The notes below the pieces were generated by a model, which saw only the letters and a program-made list of their open reading frames with translations, did not search any database and was not told the origin of the DNA. A program made the position numbers and the translations under genes. DNA of 64,000 nt from Roseiflexus castenholzii DSM 13941 (GTDB lineage: Bacteria > Chloroflexota > Chloroflexia > Chloroflexales > Roseiflexaceae). The stretch spans positions 2,914,001-2,978,000 of the forward strand of contig NC_009767.1 of NCBI RefSeq assembly GCF_000017805.1. Reading direction: 5' to 3'. This document shows positions 35,401-44,457 of this stretch, one piece after another (position 1 is the stretch's first letter; every line of letters begins with the position of its first letter).

Positions 35401-38368
35401 GATATTCATCAGGTGCTCTATCGCTCAACGATTGCATCGCCAGAGACCAGAGTTCGAGCCGTGCCCGTTCACGCGCAACGGGGTCGCAATCGCGTTCGGC
35501 AAGGGCGGAGAGCGCCAGCAATGCGTCGGCATCACCGCTGGCGCCAAGACCGGCAAGACACGCGGTGCGCACGATTATCGGCGTGGTTGTATCGAGCGCC
35601 GCCTCGGTTAACGCCGCGCCATAATCGCGCGCAGGCAGTCGCGCGGCAGCAGCGGCGCGCACCACAGGATTCTCGCCAGCATCGCGCAGCAAGGCTGCGA
35701 GCAGCGCACCGGCAGATGCACTGCACGGCAGGTATTCGAGCGCGCACAGGCGCAGCGGCGTCGGGCAGAGCCGGTCACGCACCAGTCGTTCTGCTTCATT
35801 GCTGACCTGTCCGGCGTTCGCCAGCAAACGGAACGCGCGCATTTGAAAGATGATCGGATAGTTTCGCAAATATGGACGTAACAGGCGCCCGGCATCCGGT
35901 TCACCAAGCCGCACCAGTGATTCAAGAGCGACCAGTTTCACCGCCGCATTCGCCTGAGGACTCAGCGCCACACGCACCAGCAATGGGCTGATGGAGTTGT
36001 CGCCGTTCGCGGCAAGCGCCTCGACCGCTGTCTGAGCGATTGCCGCGCGGTGATCGAGGCTATAACGCACCAGAATCGGTAGTGCAGCCGCGTCTCGCGC
36101 ACGACCAAGCGCCTGAAGCACGCCAATGAGCAATGGCGCCGGCGCGTCGGTTCGCGCGAGATCGCGCAGCGTACTGCATATTGCCGGGCTGAGCGGCGCC
36201 GGCAGACTTGCCGCCGCCCGACCGCGCAACCCGGGATCGAGATCCACATCGTTGACCAGGCGTACCAGCGGGTCTTCGAGCGATGCGTCGGTTACTCCAT
36301 CGAGCGCCATCAATGCGCGTTCACGGAATATCAGCGACTCTCCAGGGTCGTTTGCCAGCCGCATGAAAAATGGCGCCGACGCCTTTGCATCGTGGCGCAC
36401 CAGCGCATCAATGATCAGTTCGCGTCCAAACGCATCGAGGTCAGATCGCACCCATGCCTCGCGGATCAGTGTTGGTCCATCCACGCGCTGCGCCAACCGA
36501 TCGGCGACGTGCCAGCGTAGCGTCGCGTCGAGTTCGGGATCCACGACGACCTGAAGCATATCCTGGAGGCTGCCGAGCAGATCGAGCGCTTCAGCCAGCG
36601 CGGTCGCCACTCCAGGAGACGGGGCATGGCGCAGCGCGATCAGGATTGCCGCGCGCGCCCTGGCATTGTTGCTCAGGGTGAGGGCTTCGATTGCAGCGCA
36701 GCGCACCAGATCCGCCTCACGCGCCAGAAACTGCGCCAGTGTTGTCGGTTGTTCCGCCGGAGTCGGCGCAGTTGCCAGCGCGGTCAGCAGGCGTGTCCGC
36801 ATCGGCGGCGGTAGAAGGGGGTATTCCAGGCATGCTTCGACCGGCAGATCGAGGAGATCGGGCGGAACGGCGCTCCGCAGCCGTGTTATCGCACCGCTGC
36901 CTGCCAGCGACGTCAGTGCAGCGATTGCTTCATCACCGCCGACAGCGCCTGCAACCCTGATGAGTGCCAGTGTCAATGCCACATCGGCGCGTGCAGCGTC
37001 GAGCAGACGGACGAGCGCCGAGCGCATGCCAGGGAGCGTGGCGCGGCATGCCGGAGTCGCCAGTGCGTTCCAGAGCGCAGTCACAACCGGCGCTGGCGTG
37101 GCCGGGTCAAGCGCCAGGCGGACAAGATAAGGCGCTGCCGAAGGAAACGCTGCTGCGCGCGCGGCGGCGGCGCGCACCTCGAGGTGCGCCTGTGGGTCAC
37201 GCATCAATGCCAGCAAGCGTGGCAGATTGGCGGAACGTCGTCCCAGCGCCGCCGCCGCGCGCAGGCGTCCTGCCAGCGGCAGCGAAGCGTCGCGTGCGCA
37301 CCGTTGCAGGACGGGCGCCACATCCCACTGTGTCTCGGCGCTGAGACGTATCACTGCCATCAGACGCACATCAATCGGCATATCGCTGCGGAGCGCCAGG
37401 CGAACCAGCATGGCCATCGCTTCCCGCGCCGAAGATGATCCGATTCGCGCCAGCGCCCCGCGCCGCACGGTCTCTTGCTCATCGGCGCAGGCACCAACGA
37501 TCACTGTCCAGGGAGGTGTCGCCTGCTGGAGCAGCAGGTCAACGGCGGCAAGCCGAATCGCTGGCGAAAGATTTGTATTTGCCAGCAACGCGCATCCCAG
37601 GCGTTCACACCGCGCGGCGCCGGCGGTGGTCGCCGCAAACGACGGAAGCGCCGCAGCGTCCTGCGTCTGTATCCCGGCTGCGCCCATCAGCGCATCGACG
37701 TAGAGCCAACGCGCATGCGCCGCAGGGGTCGTGGGGGGATCAAGAATCGTCGCTGTGCCAGAGAGACATTCCGCCAGCCGGTCGGCAGCAGCCCATGCCA
37801 GAGCGGTCGGCGTCGCCTCATCGAATGCCAGCCGCATCAATCGTGGCAATGCCAGTTCCGGGGTCAGCGCCTCGAAGAGGCGGCGCAACAGGCGAAGAGG
37901 TGAACGCTGGCGCTGCACTATCTGGTCGAGCGCTGCATCGAGCATCGGCAGGCAATCGAGGAGCGCCTGAAGGACCGAACTGGCGGTGCGATCGCCGGCG
38001 CGCCCTTCTGCCAGCGCCGTGGTTGTGCGGATGACCCAGAATGCGCTGGCATCATCGATTGCCTTCAGGCATGCGACGAGGGTGAGCAGATACTCTGGCG
38101 TAACGGCGGCGCGGCGCCACAAGAATCGGATCAGTGCGCGTGGGTCATCAGCGCGCACTGCCAGCCGAACCGCCACAGTCGTGCGATCCGCCGCCGACAG
38201 ATCATCCAGCAGCGCCAGACGATTCGTTCGAACGATGTCGCGCACCATGACGGCAAGCGTATCTTCGTGTGCTGGCGCAGGGGCTACTGGTGGCGTACGA
38301 CGCCGTTTCAACCAGCGCAGCGGATTGATTGCGACCATAGAAAACACCGGAGACTGCTGCTTCACCAC
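35372..38368 (-). CDS. Large HEAT-repeat protein
   Basis: About 998 aa from GTG 38368; ATG 38338 is the next choice, and neither has a good ribosome site. After a basic N-terminus (WLKRRRTPP) the whole length is Ala/Leu/Arg-rich helical repeats of about 30 residues with the HEAT pattern (for example VRRGALARIGSS, VRAAAARAAAF, IAQTAVEALAANGD). No transmembrane helix or catalytic motif is seen. It probably serves as a scaffold. It overlaps the tail-anchored response regulator downstream and is divergent from a Ser/Thr kinase, a setting that suggests a signalling role. Confidence 0.85.
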   Translation of the reverse strand: MVKQQSPVFSMVAINPLRWLKRRRTPPVAPAPAHEDTLAVMVRDIVRTNRLALLDDLSAADRTTVAVRLAVRADDPRALIRFLWRRAAVTPEYLLTLVACLKAIDDASAFWVIRTTTALAEGRAGDRTASSVLQALLDCLPMLDAALDQIVQRQRSPLRLLRRLFEALTPELALPRLMRLAFDEATPTALAWAAADRLAECLSGTATILDPPTTPAAHARWLYVDALMGAAGIQTQDAAALPSFAATTAGAARCERLGCALLANTNLSPAIRLAAVDLLLQQATPPWTVIVGACADEQETVRRGALARIGSSSAREAMAMLVRLALRSDMPIDVRLMAVIRLSAETQWDVAPVLQRCARDASLPLAGRLRAAAALGRRSANLPRLLALMRDPQAHLEVRAAAARAAAFPSAAPYLVRLALDPATPAPVVTALWNALATPACRATLPGMRSALVRLLDAARADVALTLALIRVAGAVGGDEAIAALTSLAGSGAITRLRSAVPPDLLDLPVEACLEYPLLPPPMRTRLLTALATAPTPAEQPTTLAQFLAREADLVRCAAIEALTLSNNARARAAILIALRHAPSPGVATALAEALDLLGSLQDMLQVVVDPELDATLRWHVADRLAQRVDGPTLIREAWVRSDLDAFGRELIIDALVRHDAKASAPFFMRLANDPGESLIFRERALMALDGVTDASLEDPLVRLVNDVDLDPGLRGRAAASLPAPLSPAICSTLRDLARTDAPAPLLIGVLQALGRARDAAALPILVRYSLDHRAAIAQTAVEALAANGDNSISPLLVRVALSPQANAAVKLVALESLVRLGEPDAGRLLRPYLRNYPIIFQMRAFRLLANAGQVSNEAERLVRDRLCPTPLRLCALEYLPCSASAGALLAALLRDAGENPVVRAAAAARLPARDYGAALTEAALDTTTPIIVRTACLAGLGASGDADALLALSALAERDCDPVARERARLELWSLAMQSLSDRAPDEYHERHYYGRR

Positions 38369-38474
38369 TCTGGTTATACGCTGTTTGACCTTTTACGAGA
38401 AGCATTCGAACATTACATTCCGTTCACGGGCCAACGTGGGCAATCCCTTAACGGGAATGTCATCAATCTGGACA

Positions 38475-38502
38475 TTGATTGGTACGCACACCATGCTATA
38501 CT
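38475..38502 (+). promoter_or_regulatory. Sigma70-like promoter of the second Ser/Thr kinase
   Basis: TTGATT (38475-38480), a 16-bp spacer, TATACT (38497-38502). It lies about 80 bp upstream of the kinase ATG in the divergent region between the HEAT gene and the kinase. Confidence 0.5.
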
Positions 38503-38580
38503 TTGAACTGTTGGCGAGCGATCGTCGCGCATCTGCGCTTGCCATTGCTGCATCGGCGCATGCCAGAAGAGGTGTTCGCT

Positions 38581-40896
38581 ATGCTTTCACCCAACCAGAT
38601 TCTTCAAGGACGGTACCAGATCATCGAGCCGATTGGCCGCGGTGGCATGGGTGCAGTGTACAAGGCGATGGACCTGCGCTTGCACGCGATTGTCGCTCTG
38701 AAGCAGACGCTGGTTTCCGGCGATGCGCCGCGACGGGCGTTCGAGCGTGAAGCGCAGTTGCTCGCCGGGTTGCGCCACGCGGCGTTGCCCAAAGTCAGCG
38801 ATCACTTTGTCGAGGATGATGGTCAGTTCCTGGTCATGGAGTTTATCCCCGGCGACGATCTCGGTTCGCTTTTGAGCAAACGTGAAGGTCCGTTTCCGGT
38901 TGCCGATAGCCTGCGTTGGGCGGATACACTGCTCGATGCGCTGGAATATCTTCACGGTTACACGCCACCGATCATCCACCGCGACATTAAGCCGCAAAAT
39001 CTGAAACTCACCGACCGCAATGAGATCATTCTGCTCGATTTCGGTCTGGCGAAGGGCGCTGCCGCTGCAATGACCCGCTCGGCGTCCACAGCCAGCGTCT
39101 TTGGCTACACACCGCACTACGCGCCACTCGAGCAGATTAAGGGCACGGGCACCGATCCACGCAGCGATCTCTACTCGCTCGGAGCAACGCTCTATCATCT
39201 GCTGACCGGCGCTCCGCCTCCAGATGCGCTTACCCGCGCGGCTGCCGTCATCAATGGGGAGCCGGATCCGCTCGTTCCTGCCAATCAGCAGAATCCTGCT
39301 GTTAACCCCGCGATTGCAGCCGTCCTGATGCGTGCAATGGCGCAGCGCCCCGACCAGCGATACCAGTCGGCAACGGCGATGCGCGCAGCGCTGCGTGATG
39401 CAGCGCGCGGCGGCGCTGCCGCAACAGTGTTGCTCGATGAAGCGTCGCCAACGGTGGTGCGCCTTGCCGATACTTCGCACCAACAAGCGGCGTATGTTGA
39501 CGCTGGGGCTATGTCAGTCGGTTCGGCGCCGCAGGTGGTGACCAGTACGACGCAAAAGAAGATCGCTTCCGCGCCGCCGGCATCGGCTGCCCGTCCTGGA
39601 TGGTTGTGGCCCCTGATCGGCGTCGTGGTTCTGGCGCTGGCGGTGATTGGCGGCTTCTTCGCCTTCGGCGGCGGTAGAGCGCCTCAGCCGCCTGCACAAA
39701 CGACGCCTGGCGGTGCTGTGGCGGCTGAGTCCACCAATGTGCCGACAATGACACTGCTGCCAACTGCTGCGCCATTGGACAACGAGCAACTCTTGCAAAC
39801 TGCTGTCGTGCTGCAAACGGCGGAAGCCGAACGGCGCACGGCGGAAGTCGCAACTGCGCGCGCGATTGTCAATCAGGTCGATAGCGCCAATACGCAAACG
39901 GCTATCGCGCTCCAACCCTCGCCGACTGCGCTGCCTCCGACTGATACGCCCGCGCCGACCGATACCCCGGCGCCGACCGATACGCCCCGTCCGACGAATA
40001 CGCCCCGCCCGACAAATACGCCCCGCCCGACGAATACGCCCGATCCGAACGTGCCGACGCAGACGCCAACGCCTGTTCCGTCCGGTCTCACAACCGCACC
40101 CGCCGGTCCGACCGGCGTCGTGATCGGCATTGGCGGCAGCGGCGATCTGTTCCGCGGCGCTGCGCGACGCGGCACGATCGATCCGGCGAATAGCGAAGGA
40201 GGATCGTGCATCCAAGGGCGCGTCGTTCAGGCGAACGGCAGTCTGTTCCAGAGTTTCTATGTGCAGGTGGACAATCGCGGTAGAACGATTCCGGCGAAGC
40301 ATTTCTACGATACCGGCAACTACCGCATCTGTGGGCTTGGCGAAGGCGAGTGGGGCATTGCTGTGTATGCCGTCAACAATAAGCCAACCACTCCGGCGGA
40401 GCAGTCCGGTCATCAGGTGCGGGTGCGCCTGAGCGGTCAGCCAGGCGAGATATTTTACGTTGATTTCACCGCGCGCCAGGACTTGGTGGTGCCAACGGAT
40501 GTTCCGACACCGACACCTGAGCCGCCGACGCCAACACCGGAACCCAATCCATATGATGGCATCTGGCGCGGCACCAACGCCGGCACGACGACGACGGGCA
40601 ACTATCCACCCGGGCGCTTCGAGATCGAGGTGCGCAACGGCGCCGTCTACCGTGTGTCGGTTGATGGGCCATCGTGTCCATTCGAGACCTATCCGAACTT
40701 TCCGAATGGCATCCGCATCAATGGTAACGCCTTCGCTGTGAGTGGTGTGGTCTTCAATCCGATTACTGGCGGCAATCCGAATCATACCATCAGCGTCAGT
40801 GGGACGTTTGTGTCGGAGTCGCTGGCAAACGGGTCGCTCTCTGCGCAACTCGATGGCGTGCCGTGCGCCAATGCCACATGGAGCGCACGGAAATAG
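38581..40896 (+). CDS. Membrane Ser/Thr protein kinase with Thr/Pro stalk
   Basis: 771 aa from ATG 38581, preceded by GAAGAGGTG; the open frame extends upstream to 38479 without support. Kinase marks match the paralogue at 23843: GRGGMGAVY, K41, HRDIKPQN (H133-D135), DFG (D153). A transmembrane helix is at about 341-362. Outside are a short coiled region (TAEAERRTAEVATARAIV), a stalk of (T/P)PTDTPAPTDTPRPTN repeats, and two beta domains: one with a Cys pair (GSCIQGRV...YRICGLGEG) and a C-terminal one with two cysteines. It is likely a receptor kinase for an extracytoplasmic signal and may phosphorylate the neighbouring HEAT or response-regulator proteins. Confidence 0.9.
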   Translation: MLSPNQILQGRYQIIEPIGRGGMGAVYKAMDLRLHAIVALKQTLVSGDAPRRAFEREAQLLAGLRHAALPKVSDHFVEDDGQFLVMEFIPGDDLGSLLSKREGPFPVADSLRWADTLLDALEYLHGYTPPIIHRDIKPQNLKLTDRNEIILLDFGLAKGAAAAMTRSASTASVFGYTPHYAPLEQIKGTGTDPRSDLYSLGATLYHLLTGAPPPDALTRAAAVINGEPDPLVPANQQNPAVNPAIAAVLMRAMAQRPDQRYQSATAMRAALRDAARGGAAATVLLDEASPTVVRLADTSHQQAAYVDAGAMSVGSAPQVVTSTTQKKIASAPPASAARPGWLWPLIGVVVLALAVIGGFFAFGGGRAPQPPAQTTPGGAVAAESTNVPTMTLLPTAAPLDNEQLLQTAVVLQTAEAERRTAEVATARAIVNQVDSANTQTAIALQPSPTALPPTDTPAPTDTPAPTDTPRPTNTPRPTNTPRPTNTPDPNVPTQTPTPVPSGLTTAPAGPTGVVIGIGGSGDLFRGAARRGTIDPANSEGGSCIQGRVVQANGSLFQSFYVQVDNRGRTIPAKHFYDTGNYRICGLGEGEWGIAVYAVNNKPTTPAEQSGHQVRVRLSGQPGEIFYVDFTARQDLVVPTDVPTPTPEPPTPTPEPNPYDGIWRGTNAGTTTTGNYPPGRFEIEVRNGAVYRVSVDGPSCPFETYPNFPNGIRINGNAFAVSGVVFNPITGGNPNHTISVSGTFVSESLANGSLSAQLDGVPCANATWSARK

Positions 40897-40910
40897 GCGC
40901 TTGACAACAT

Positions 40911-40939
40911 GGCTGCGGATCACGGTTGATCCCGCAGCC
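40911..40939 (+). terminator. Hairpin between kinase and glycosyltransferase
   Basis: GGCTGCGGATCA (40911-40922) pairs with TGATCCCGCAGCC (40927-40939) with one bulged base, 14 bp after the kinase stop. No clear U tract follows. It lies before the chosen start of the next gene. Confidence 0.5.
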
Positions 40940-40952
40940 GATCCCTTTCCCT

Positions 40953-42095
40953 ATGCACATTCTCTGGCTCGATGCGTTTCATGGCGGTTCGCAGGCTGTC
41001 GTTTCGCAGGGGTTTGCGCGCCATAGCCAGCATCACGTCACGCTGCTGACCCTTTCACCGGCCGGCGGATGGCGCTGGCGCATGCGTGGCGCGGCGATCA
41101 CCTTTGCGCGTGAGGTGCGCCGCCGTGCCATGCCTCCTGTTGATCTGATCGTCGCCACCGATATGCTCGACCTGGCGACGTTCCTGGGGTTGACGCGCGA
41201 TCTTCTGGGAGGAACCGCTGTCGCGCTCTATATGCACGAAAATCAGTTGACCTACCCGCTACCGCCGGGTCGCACGCGCGACCTGGCATACCCCTGGATC
41301 AACTACACCTCCGCGCTGGTCGCCGATGCGATCTTCTTCAACTCAGCGTTTCACCGCGACTCGTTCTTTGCGGCGTTGCCGGGGTTGCCAGGACGATATC
41401 ACGATCACCAGGAACTTGACCTGATCGACCCCCTTATGGCGCGGTCCTATGTGTTGCCACCCGGCATCGATCTTGCGCGCCTCGAACTGTCGTCGCCTCC
41501 CGCGCGCGCCTCTGCCGGAGAACCGCCGATTCTGCTCTGGAACAGTCGCTGGGAGTACGATAAGGGTCCTGAGACATTCTTTGCGGCGCTGAGGGTGCTG
41601 CGACAGCGCCAGATCGATTTCCGTCTCATCGTGATCGGCGAGCACATCGATCCGCAGCACCCGACGTTTGCGGCGGCGCGTGAGGAGTTTGCCGCTCGCG
41701 CGCTGGCATGGGGGTATGTTCCCGATCTTGAGACCTATCGCCGGTTGCTTTACCAGGCTGATATTGTGGTGAGCGCCGCTATTCAGGAATTCTTCGGTAT
41801 TGCTGTGATCGAAGCGATCTTCTGTGGGTGTGTGCCGCTCCTGCCGCGCCGCTTGAGTTACCCGGAACTGATTCCTGTCCACCTTCATCCGTTCTGTCTC
41901 TACGATGATGACGCCCAGCTGGCCGATCGATTGAGTCAGACGATTGTAGCCTTGCCGTCGTTGAGGGAAATCGACTTCCGCTCGATTGCGGCACGATACG
42001 ATTGGTCGCAGATGGCGACGCGCTATGATGCTGCGTTTGCCGATGTTGTCGCGGGGCGAGGCTATGGTACAATGGCTAATGCCAATGGCGATTGA
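40953..42095 (+). CDS. tRNA-queuosine alpha-mannosyltransferase-like glycosyltransferase (DUF3524)
   Basis: 380 aa from ATG 40953. MHILWLDAFHGGSQAVVSQGFA at the N-terminus, YMHENQLTYPLPPG, and WINYTSALVADAIFFNSAFHRDSFF are characteristic of the DUF3524/GTDC1 family, whose vertebrate member mannosylates queuosine in tRNA-Asp. The C-terminal half is a GT4-type Rossmann domain (LLWNSRWEYDKGPETFFAAL, QADIVVSAAIQEFFGIAVIEAIFCGCVPLLP). Bacterial members are predicted to act similarly but this is less tested. The last residues and TGA stop lie inside a dispersed element, whose DNA supplies the ANGD-stop end. Confidence 0.85.
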   Translation: MHILWLDAFHGGSQAVVSQGFARHSQHHVTLLTLSPAGGWRWRMRGAAITFAREVRRRAMPPVDLIVATDMLDLATFLGLTRDLLGGTAVALYMHENQLTYPLPPGRTRDLAYPWINYTSALVADAIFFNSAFHRDSFFAALPGLPGRYHDHQELDLIDPLMARSYVLPPGIDLARLELSSPPARASAGEPPILLWNSRWEYDKGPETFFAALRVLRQRQIDFRLIVIGEHIDPQHPTFAAAREEFAARALAWGYVPDLETYRRLLYQADIVVSAAIQEFFGIAVIEAIFCGCVPLLPRRLSYPELIPVHLHPFCLYDDDAQLADRLSQTIVALPSLREIDFRSIAARYDWSQMATRYDAAFADVVAGRGYGTMANANGD

Positions 42096-42228
42096 AGATG
42101 CCGCATTCTGGTCATTCCGAGCCCTTCGCTTCGCTCAGGGTAAACTCAGCGAGGAATCTGAGCGGGTCGCGCAAGACCCCTCGCTCTGCTCGGGGTGACC
42201 ATACCGGATGGTCACAGGGAATTGGTAT
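42079..42228 (-). repeat. ATACCAAT-type dispersed element, inverted copy overlapping a gene end
   Basis: A 150-bp copy in the opposite orientation to copies A and B, from ATGCCAATGGCGATTGAAG (degenerate left end) to AATTGGTAT (42228). The stop codon of the upstream glycosyltransferase (TGA 42093-42095) is within it. Confidence 0.8.
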
Positions 42229-42289
42229 AACGCCGGTTGAGATCGATCGTTTGAACATTCTACCGACGCCAGCATTCCGGGGATATTCG

Positions 42290-43477
42290 ATGACATTCCG
42301 AAACAGATTTGCGATGGCTCATGCGCACCGCGCATGCATACTGCTTGGTCTTGTTCTGACCATCAGTGCATGTGGCGCGTCCAATCCTGCTGCGGCGCCG
42401 TCCGGGTCGCCAGCGGCAGCGCCGACCACGGCGCCAACAACGGCGCCGACAGAGGCGCCGCCGACAGCAGTGCCGACCACGGCGCCGACTGATACGCCGC
42501 CAACCCCTGCCCCGACGGCGGTTCCGACCATTGCCCCCACCGTCGCGCCAACGGTTGTGACGAGCGACCCGCTCACAGGTGCGCCAGCGCTGGCGCGAGG
42601 TGCGCTCCAGCAACGCCCGATTGTGGTGATGATCGATAATCATCCGAATGCGTACCCGCAAGCTGGTCTCGACAAAGCGGCTGTTGTTTTCGAGGCGCTG
42701 GCGGAATTCGGATTGACCCGCTTCATGGCGATCTATGCGCCAGGGATTACGCCGGAGGCGACCTCGATTGGACCGGTGCGCAGTGCGCGGCTCTATTTTG
42801 TGCAGTGGGCAATGGAGTTTCGCGGTCTCTACGTCCATGCCGGCGGCGCGCCGCAGGCGCTCGAATTGTTGCAGAACACGGCAAGTCTGGTCGATGTTGA
42901 TGCACTGTTCCGTGACAGGAGCGTCTACTTTACCCGCGTCAGTCAGCGCGCCGCTCCGCACAATCTGTACACCGACAGCGCCACACTCGAACGCGCGTTG
43001 CGCAGTCTTGCGCCAGAGCCGTTTGCCGACCCGAATATTGGCTTTCTGTTCAAAACTGATGCGCCGCTCGATGTGCGCCCTCCTTCCCGGCGGATTGAGT
43101 ATTTTTTCATCTATCGTGAAGATCCTGCGGGATGGACCTACGACCCGACGACGAACAGTTATTTGCGCTTGCGTCGGGGACGCCCGGCTATCGATGCAGT
43201 GACCGGGCAGCAACTGCGGGTGAAGAATGTGGTGGTGATGGAAGTGCCAGAAGCGCCTATTCCCGGTGATGACAAGGGGCGGATCGAGCAGAAGGTGATC
43301 GGCAGTGGACGGGCGCGCGTGTTTCTGGATGGCATCGAACGCGAAGTGACGTGGCGTAAAGACTCGCCTGATGATCGCCTGTTGTTCCTGGACGCTTCAG
43401 GCAATGAGATTGCGTTCAACCCCGGTCAGATCTGGATTGTGGCGCTCCCATCGCTCGAAAACCTGACCGTTTCGTAA
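42290..43477 (+). CDS. DUF3048 family lipoprotein (YerB-like)
   Basis: 395 aa from ATG 42290, with GGGGA upstream; the frame upstream is repeat sequence. A signal peptide and lipobox (LTISACG) lead to a Thr/Ala/Pro stalk (about residues 35-85) and a DUF3048 body: RPIVVMIDNHPNAYPQAGLDKAAVVFEALAEFGLTRFMAIY, IGPVRSARLYFVQWAMEF, YFTRVSQRAAPHNLYT, and the C-terminal DUF3048_C part. The family (YerB) is a predicted secreted or lipid-anchored protein of unknown activity. It may be involved in the cell envelope. A dispersed element follows 7 bp after the stop. Confidence 0.9.
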   Translation: MTFRNRFAMAHAHRACILLGLVLTISACGASNPAAAPSGSPAAAPTTAPTTAPTEAPPTAVPTTAPTDTPPTPAPTAVPTIAPTVAPTVVTSDPLTGAPALARGALQQRPIVVMIDNHPNAYPQAGLDKAAVVFEALAEFGLTRFMAIYAPGITPEATSIGPVRSARLYFVQWAMEFRGLYVHAGGAPQALELLQNTASLVDVDALFRDRSVYFTRVSQRAAPHNLYTDSATLERALRSLAPEPFADPNIGFLFKTDAPLDVRPPSRRIEYFFIYREDPAGWTYDPTTNSYLRLRRGRPAIDAVTGQQLRVKNVVVMEVPEAPIPGDDKGRIEQKVIGSGRARVFLDGIEREVTWRKDSPDDRLLFLDASGNEIAFNPGQIWIVALPSLENLTVS

Positions 43478-43484
43478 GCGGGTT

Positions 43485-43634
43485 ATACCAATGACGATTG
43501 AAGATGCCGCATGCGGGTCATTCCGAGCCCTTCGCTTCGCTTAGGGTAAACTCAGCGAGGAATCTGATCGGGTCGCGCCAGACCCCGTGCGCTGCTCGGG
43601 GTGACCATGCCGGATGGTCACAGGTCATTGGTAT
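43485..43634 (-). repeat. ATACCAAT-type dispersed element between convergent genes
   Basis: A complete 150-bp copy with perfect ends ATACCAATGACG (43485) and GTCATTGGTAT (43634). It fills the gap between the convergent DUF3048 gene (ends 43477) and recR (ends 43634); its last T forms the first base of the recR stop. Confidence 0.88.
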
Positions 43635-44251
43635 TACATTTCGCGGCGGCCTTCGAGCGCCGACCCAAGAGTTCCGGGGTCTGCCCACTCCAGGTCGCCG
43701 CCGGTTGGCAACCCGCGCGCCAGGCGGGTGACCCGCGCGCCGAGCGGCGCCAGCGCCCGCTGGAGGTGAAAGGCAGTCGCTTCCCCTTCCAGATTCGGGT
43801 TGGTGGCAATAATGACCTCATCAATCGGCTCGGCGCGCACCCGGTCGAGCAATTCGTCGAAGTAGATGTCCTCGCGATTCATTCCTTCCAGCGGCGCAAT
43901 GCGCCCGTGCAATACGTGGTACAACCCACGATAGACGCCGGTGCGCTCGATAGCGACTACATCGAGCGGCTCCTCCACCACACAGACGATGCGCTGATCG
44001 CGGGCAGGGTTGGCGCAAATGGCGCAGAGATCGTTCTGGGTGATGAAATAGCAGCGCGAGCAAAGCTGAACCTGTTGCTTCAGTCCGATGAGCGCGTTCG
44101 CAAGCGCGCGCGGCAATTCGTCCGGCGCGCGGAGCAGAAAGAAGGTCAGGCGCGACGCTGTTTTGGGTCCCACGCCGGGCAATCGACTCAATTCCTCGAT
44201 CAGGCGAATGACCGGTGTGGGCAAAATCTGAAGGTCGTGTGGTTGGTGCAT
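43634..44251 (-). CDS. recR: Recombination protein RecR
   Basis: 205 aa, standard length. An N-terminal helix-hairpin-helix (RLPGVGPKTASRLTFFLL), a C4 zinc finger (CSRCYFITQNDLCAICANPARD), a Toprim domain (IVCVVEEPLDVVAIERTG...YHVLHGRIAPLEGM) and the C-terminal VTRLARGLPTGGDLEWAD. It works with RecO/RecF to load RecA at gaps. It follows dnaX and ybaB, the classic gene order, but a 28-bp tandem palindrome block of 187 bp separates it from ybaB. Its stop overlaps a dispersed element. Confidence 0.96.
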   Translation of the reverse strand: MHQPHDLQILPTPVIRLIEELSRLPGVGPKTASRLTFFLLRAPDELPRALANALIGLKQQVQLCSRCYFITQNDLCAICANPARDQRIVCVVEEPLDVVAIERTGVYRGLYHVLHGRIAPLEGMNREDIYFDELLDRVRAEPIDEVIIATNPNLEGEATAFHLQRALAPLGARVTRLARGLPTGGDLEWADPGTLGSALEGRREM

Positions 44252-44267
44252 GCCAGCAAACTGTTGG

Positions 44268-44454
44268 GGCAGGTCTGAGACCTGCCCGTTCGGTTGGCAG
44301 GTCTGAGACCTGCCCGTTCGGTTGGCAGGTCTGAGACCTGCCCGTTCGGTTGGCAGGTCTGAGACCTGCCCGTTCGGTTGGCAGGTCTGAGACCTGCCCG
44401 TTCGGTTGGCAGGTCTGAGACCTGCCCGTTCGGTTGGCAGGTCTGAGACCTGCC
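44268..44454. repeat. Seven-copy 28-bp palindromic tandem repeat in the dnaX operon
   Basis: The palindrome GGCAGGTCTGAGACCTGCC occurs at 44268, 44296, 44324, 44352, 44380, 44408 and 44436, spaced exactly 28 bp apart by CGTTCGGTT. Each copy can form an 8-bp stem with a 3-nt loop. The array occupies almost all of the 206 bp between ybaB and recR. Confidence 0.95.
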
Positions 44455-44457
44455 CTT

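Noticed and set aside
44268..44454. CRISPR array
   Set aside because: The 28-bp unit is continuous, with a 9-bp constant linker between palindromes and no unique spacers.
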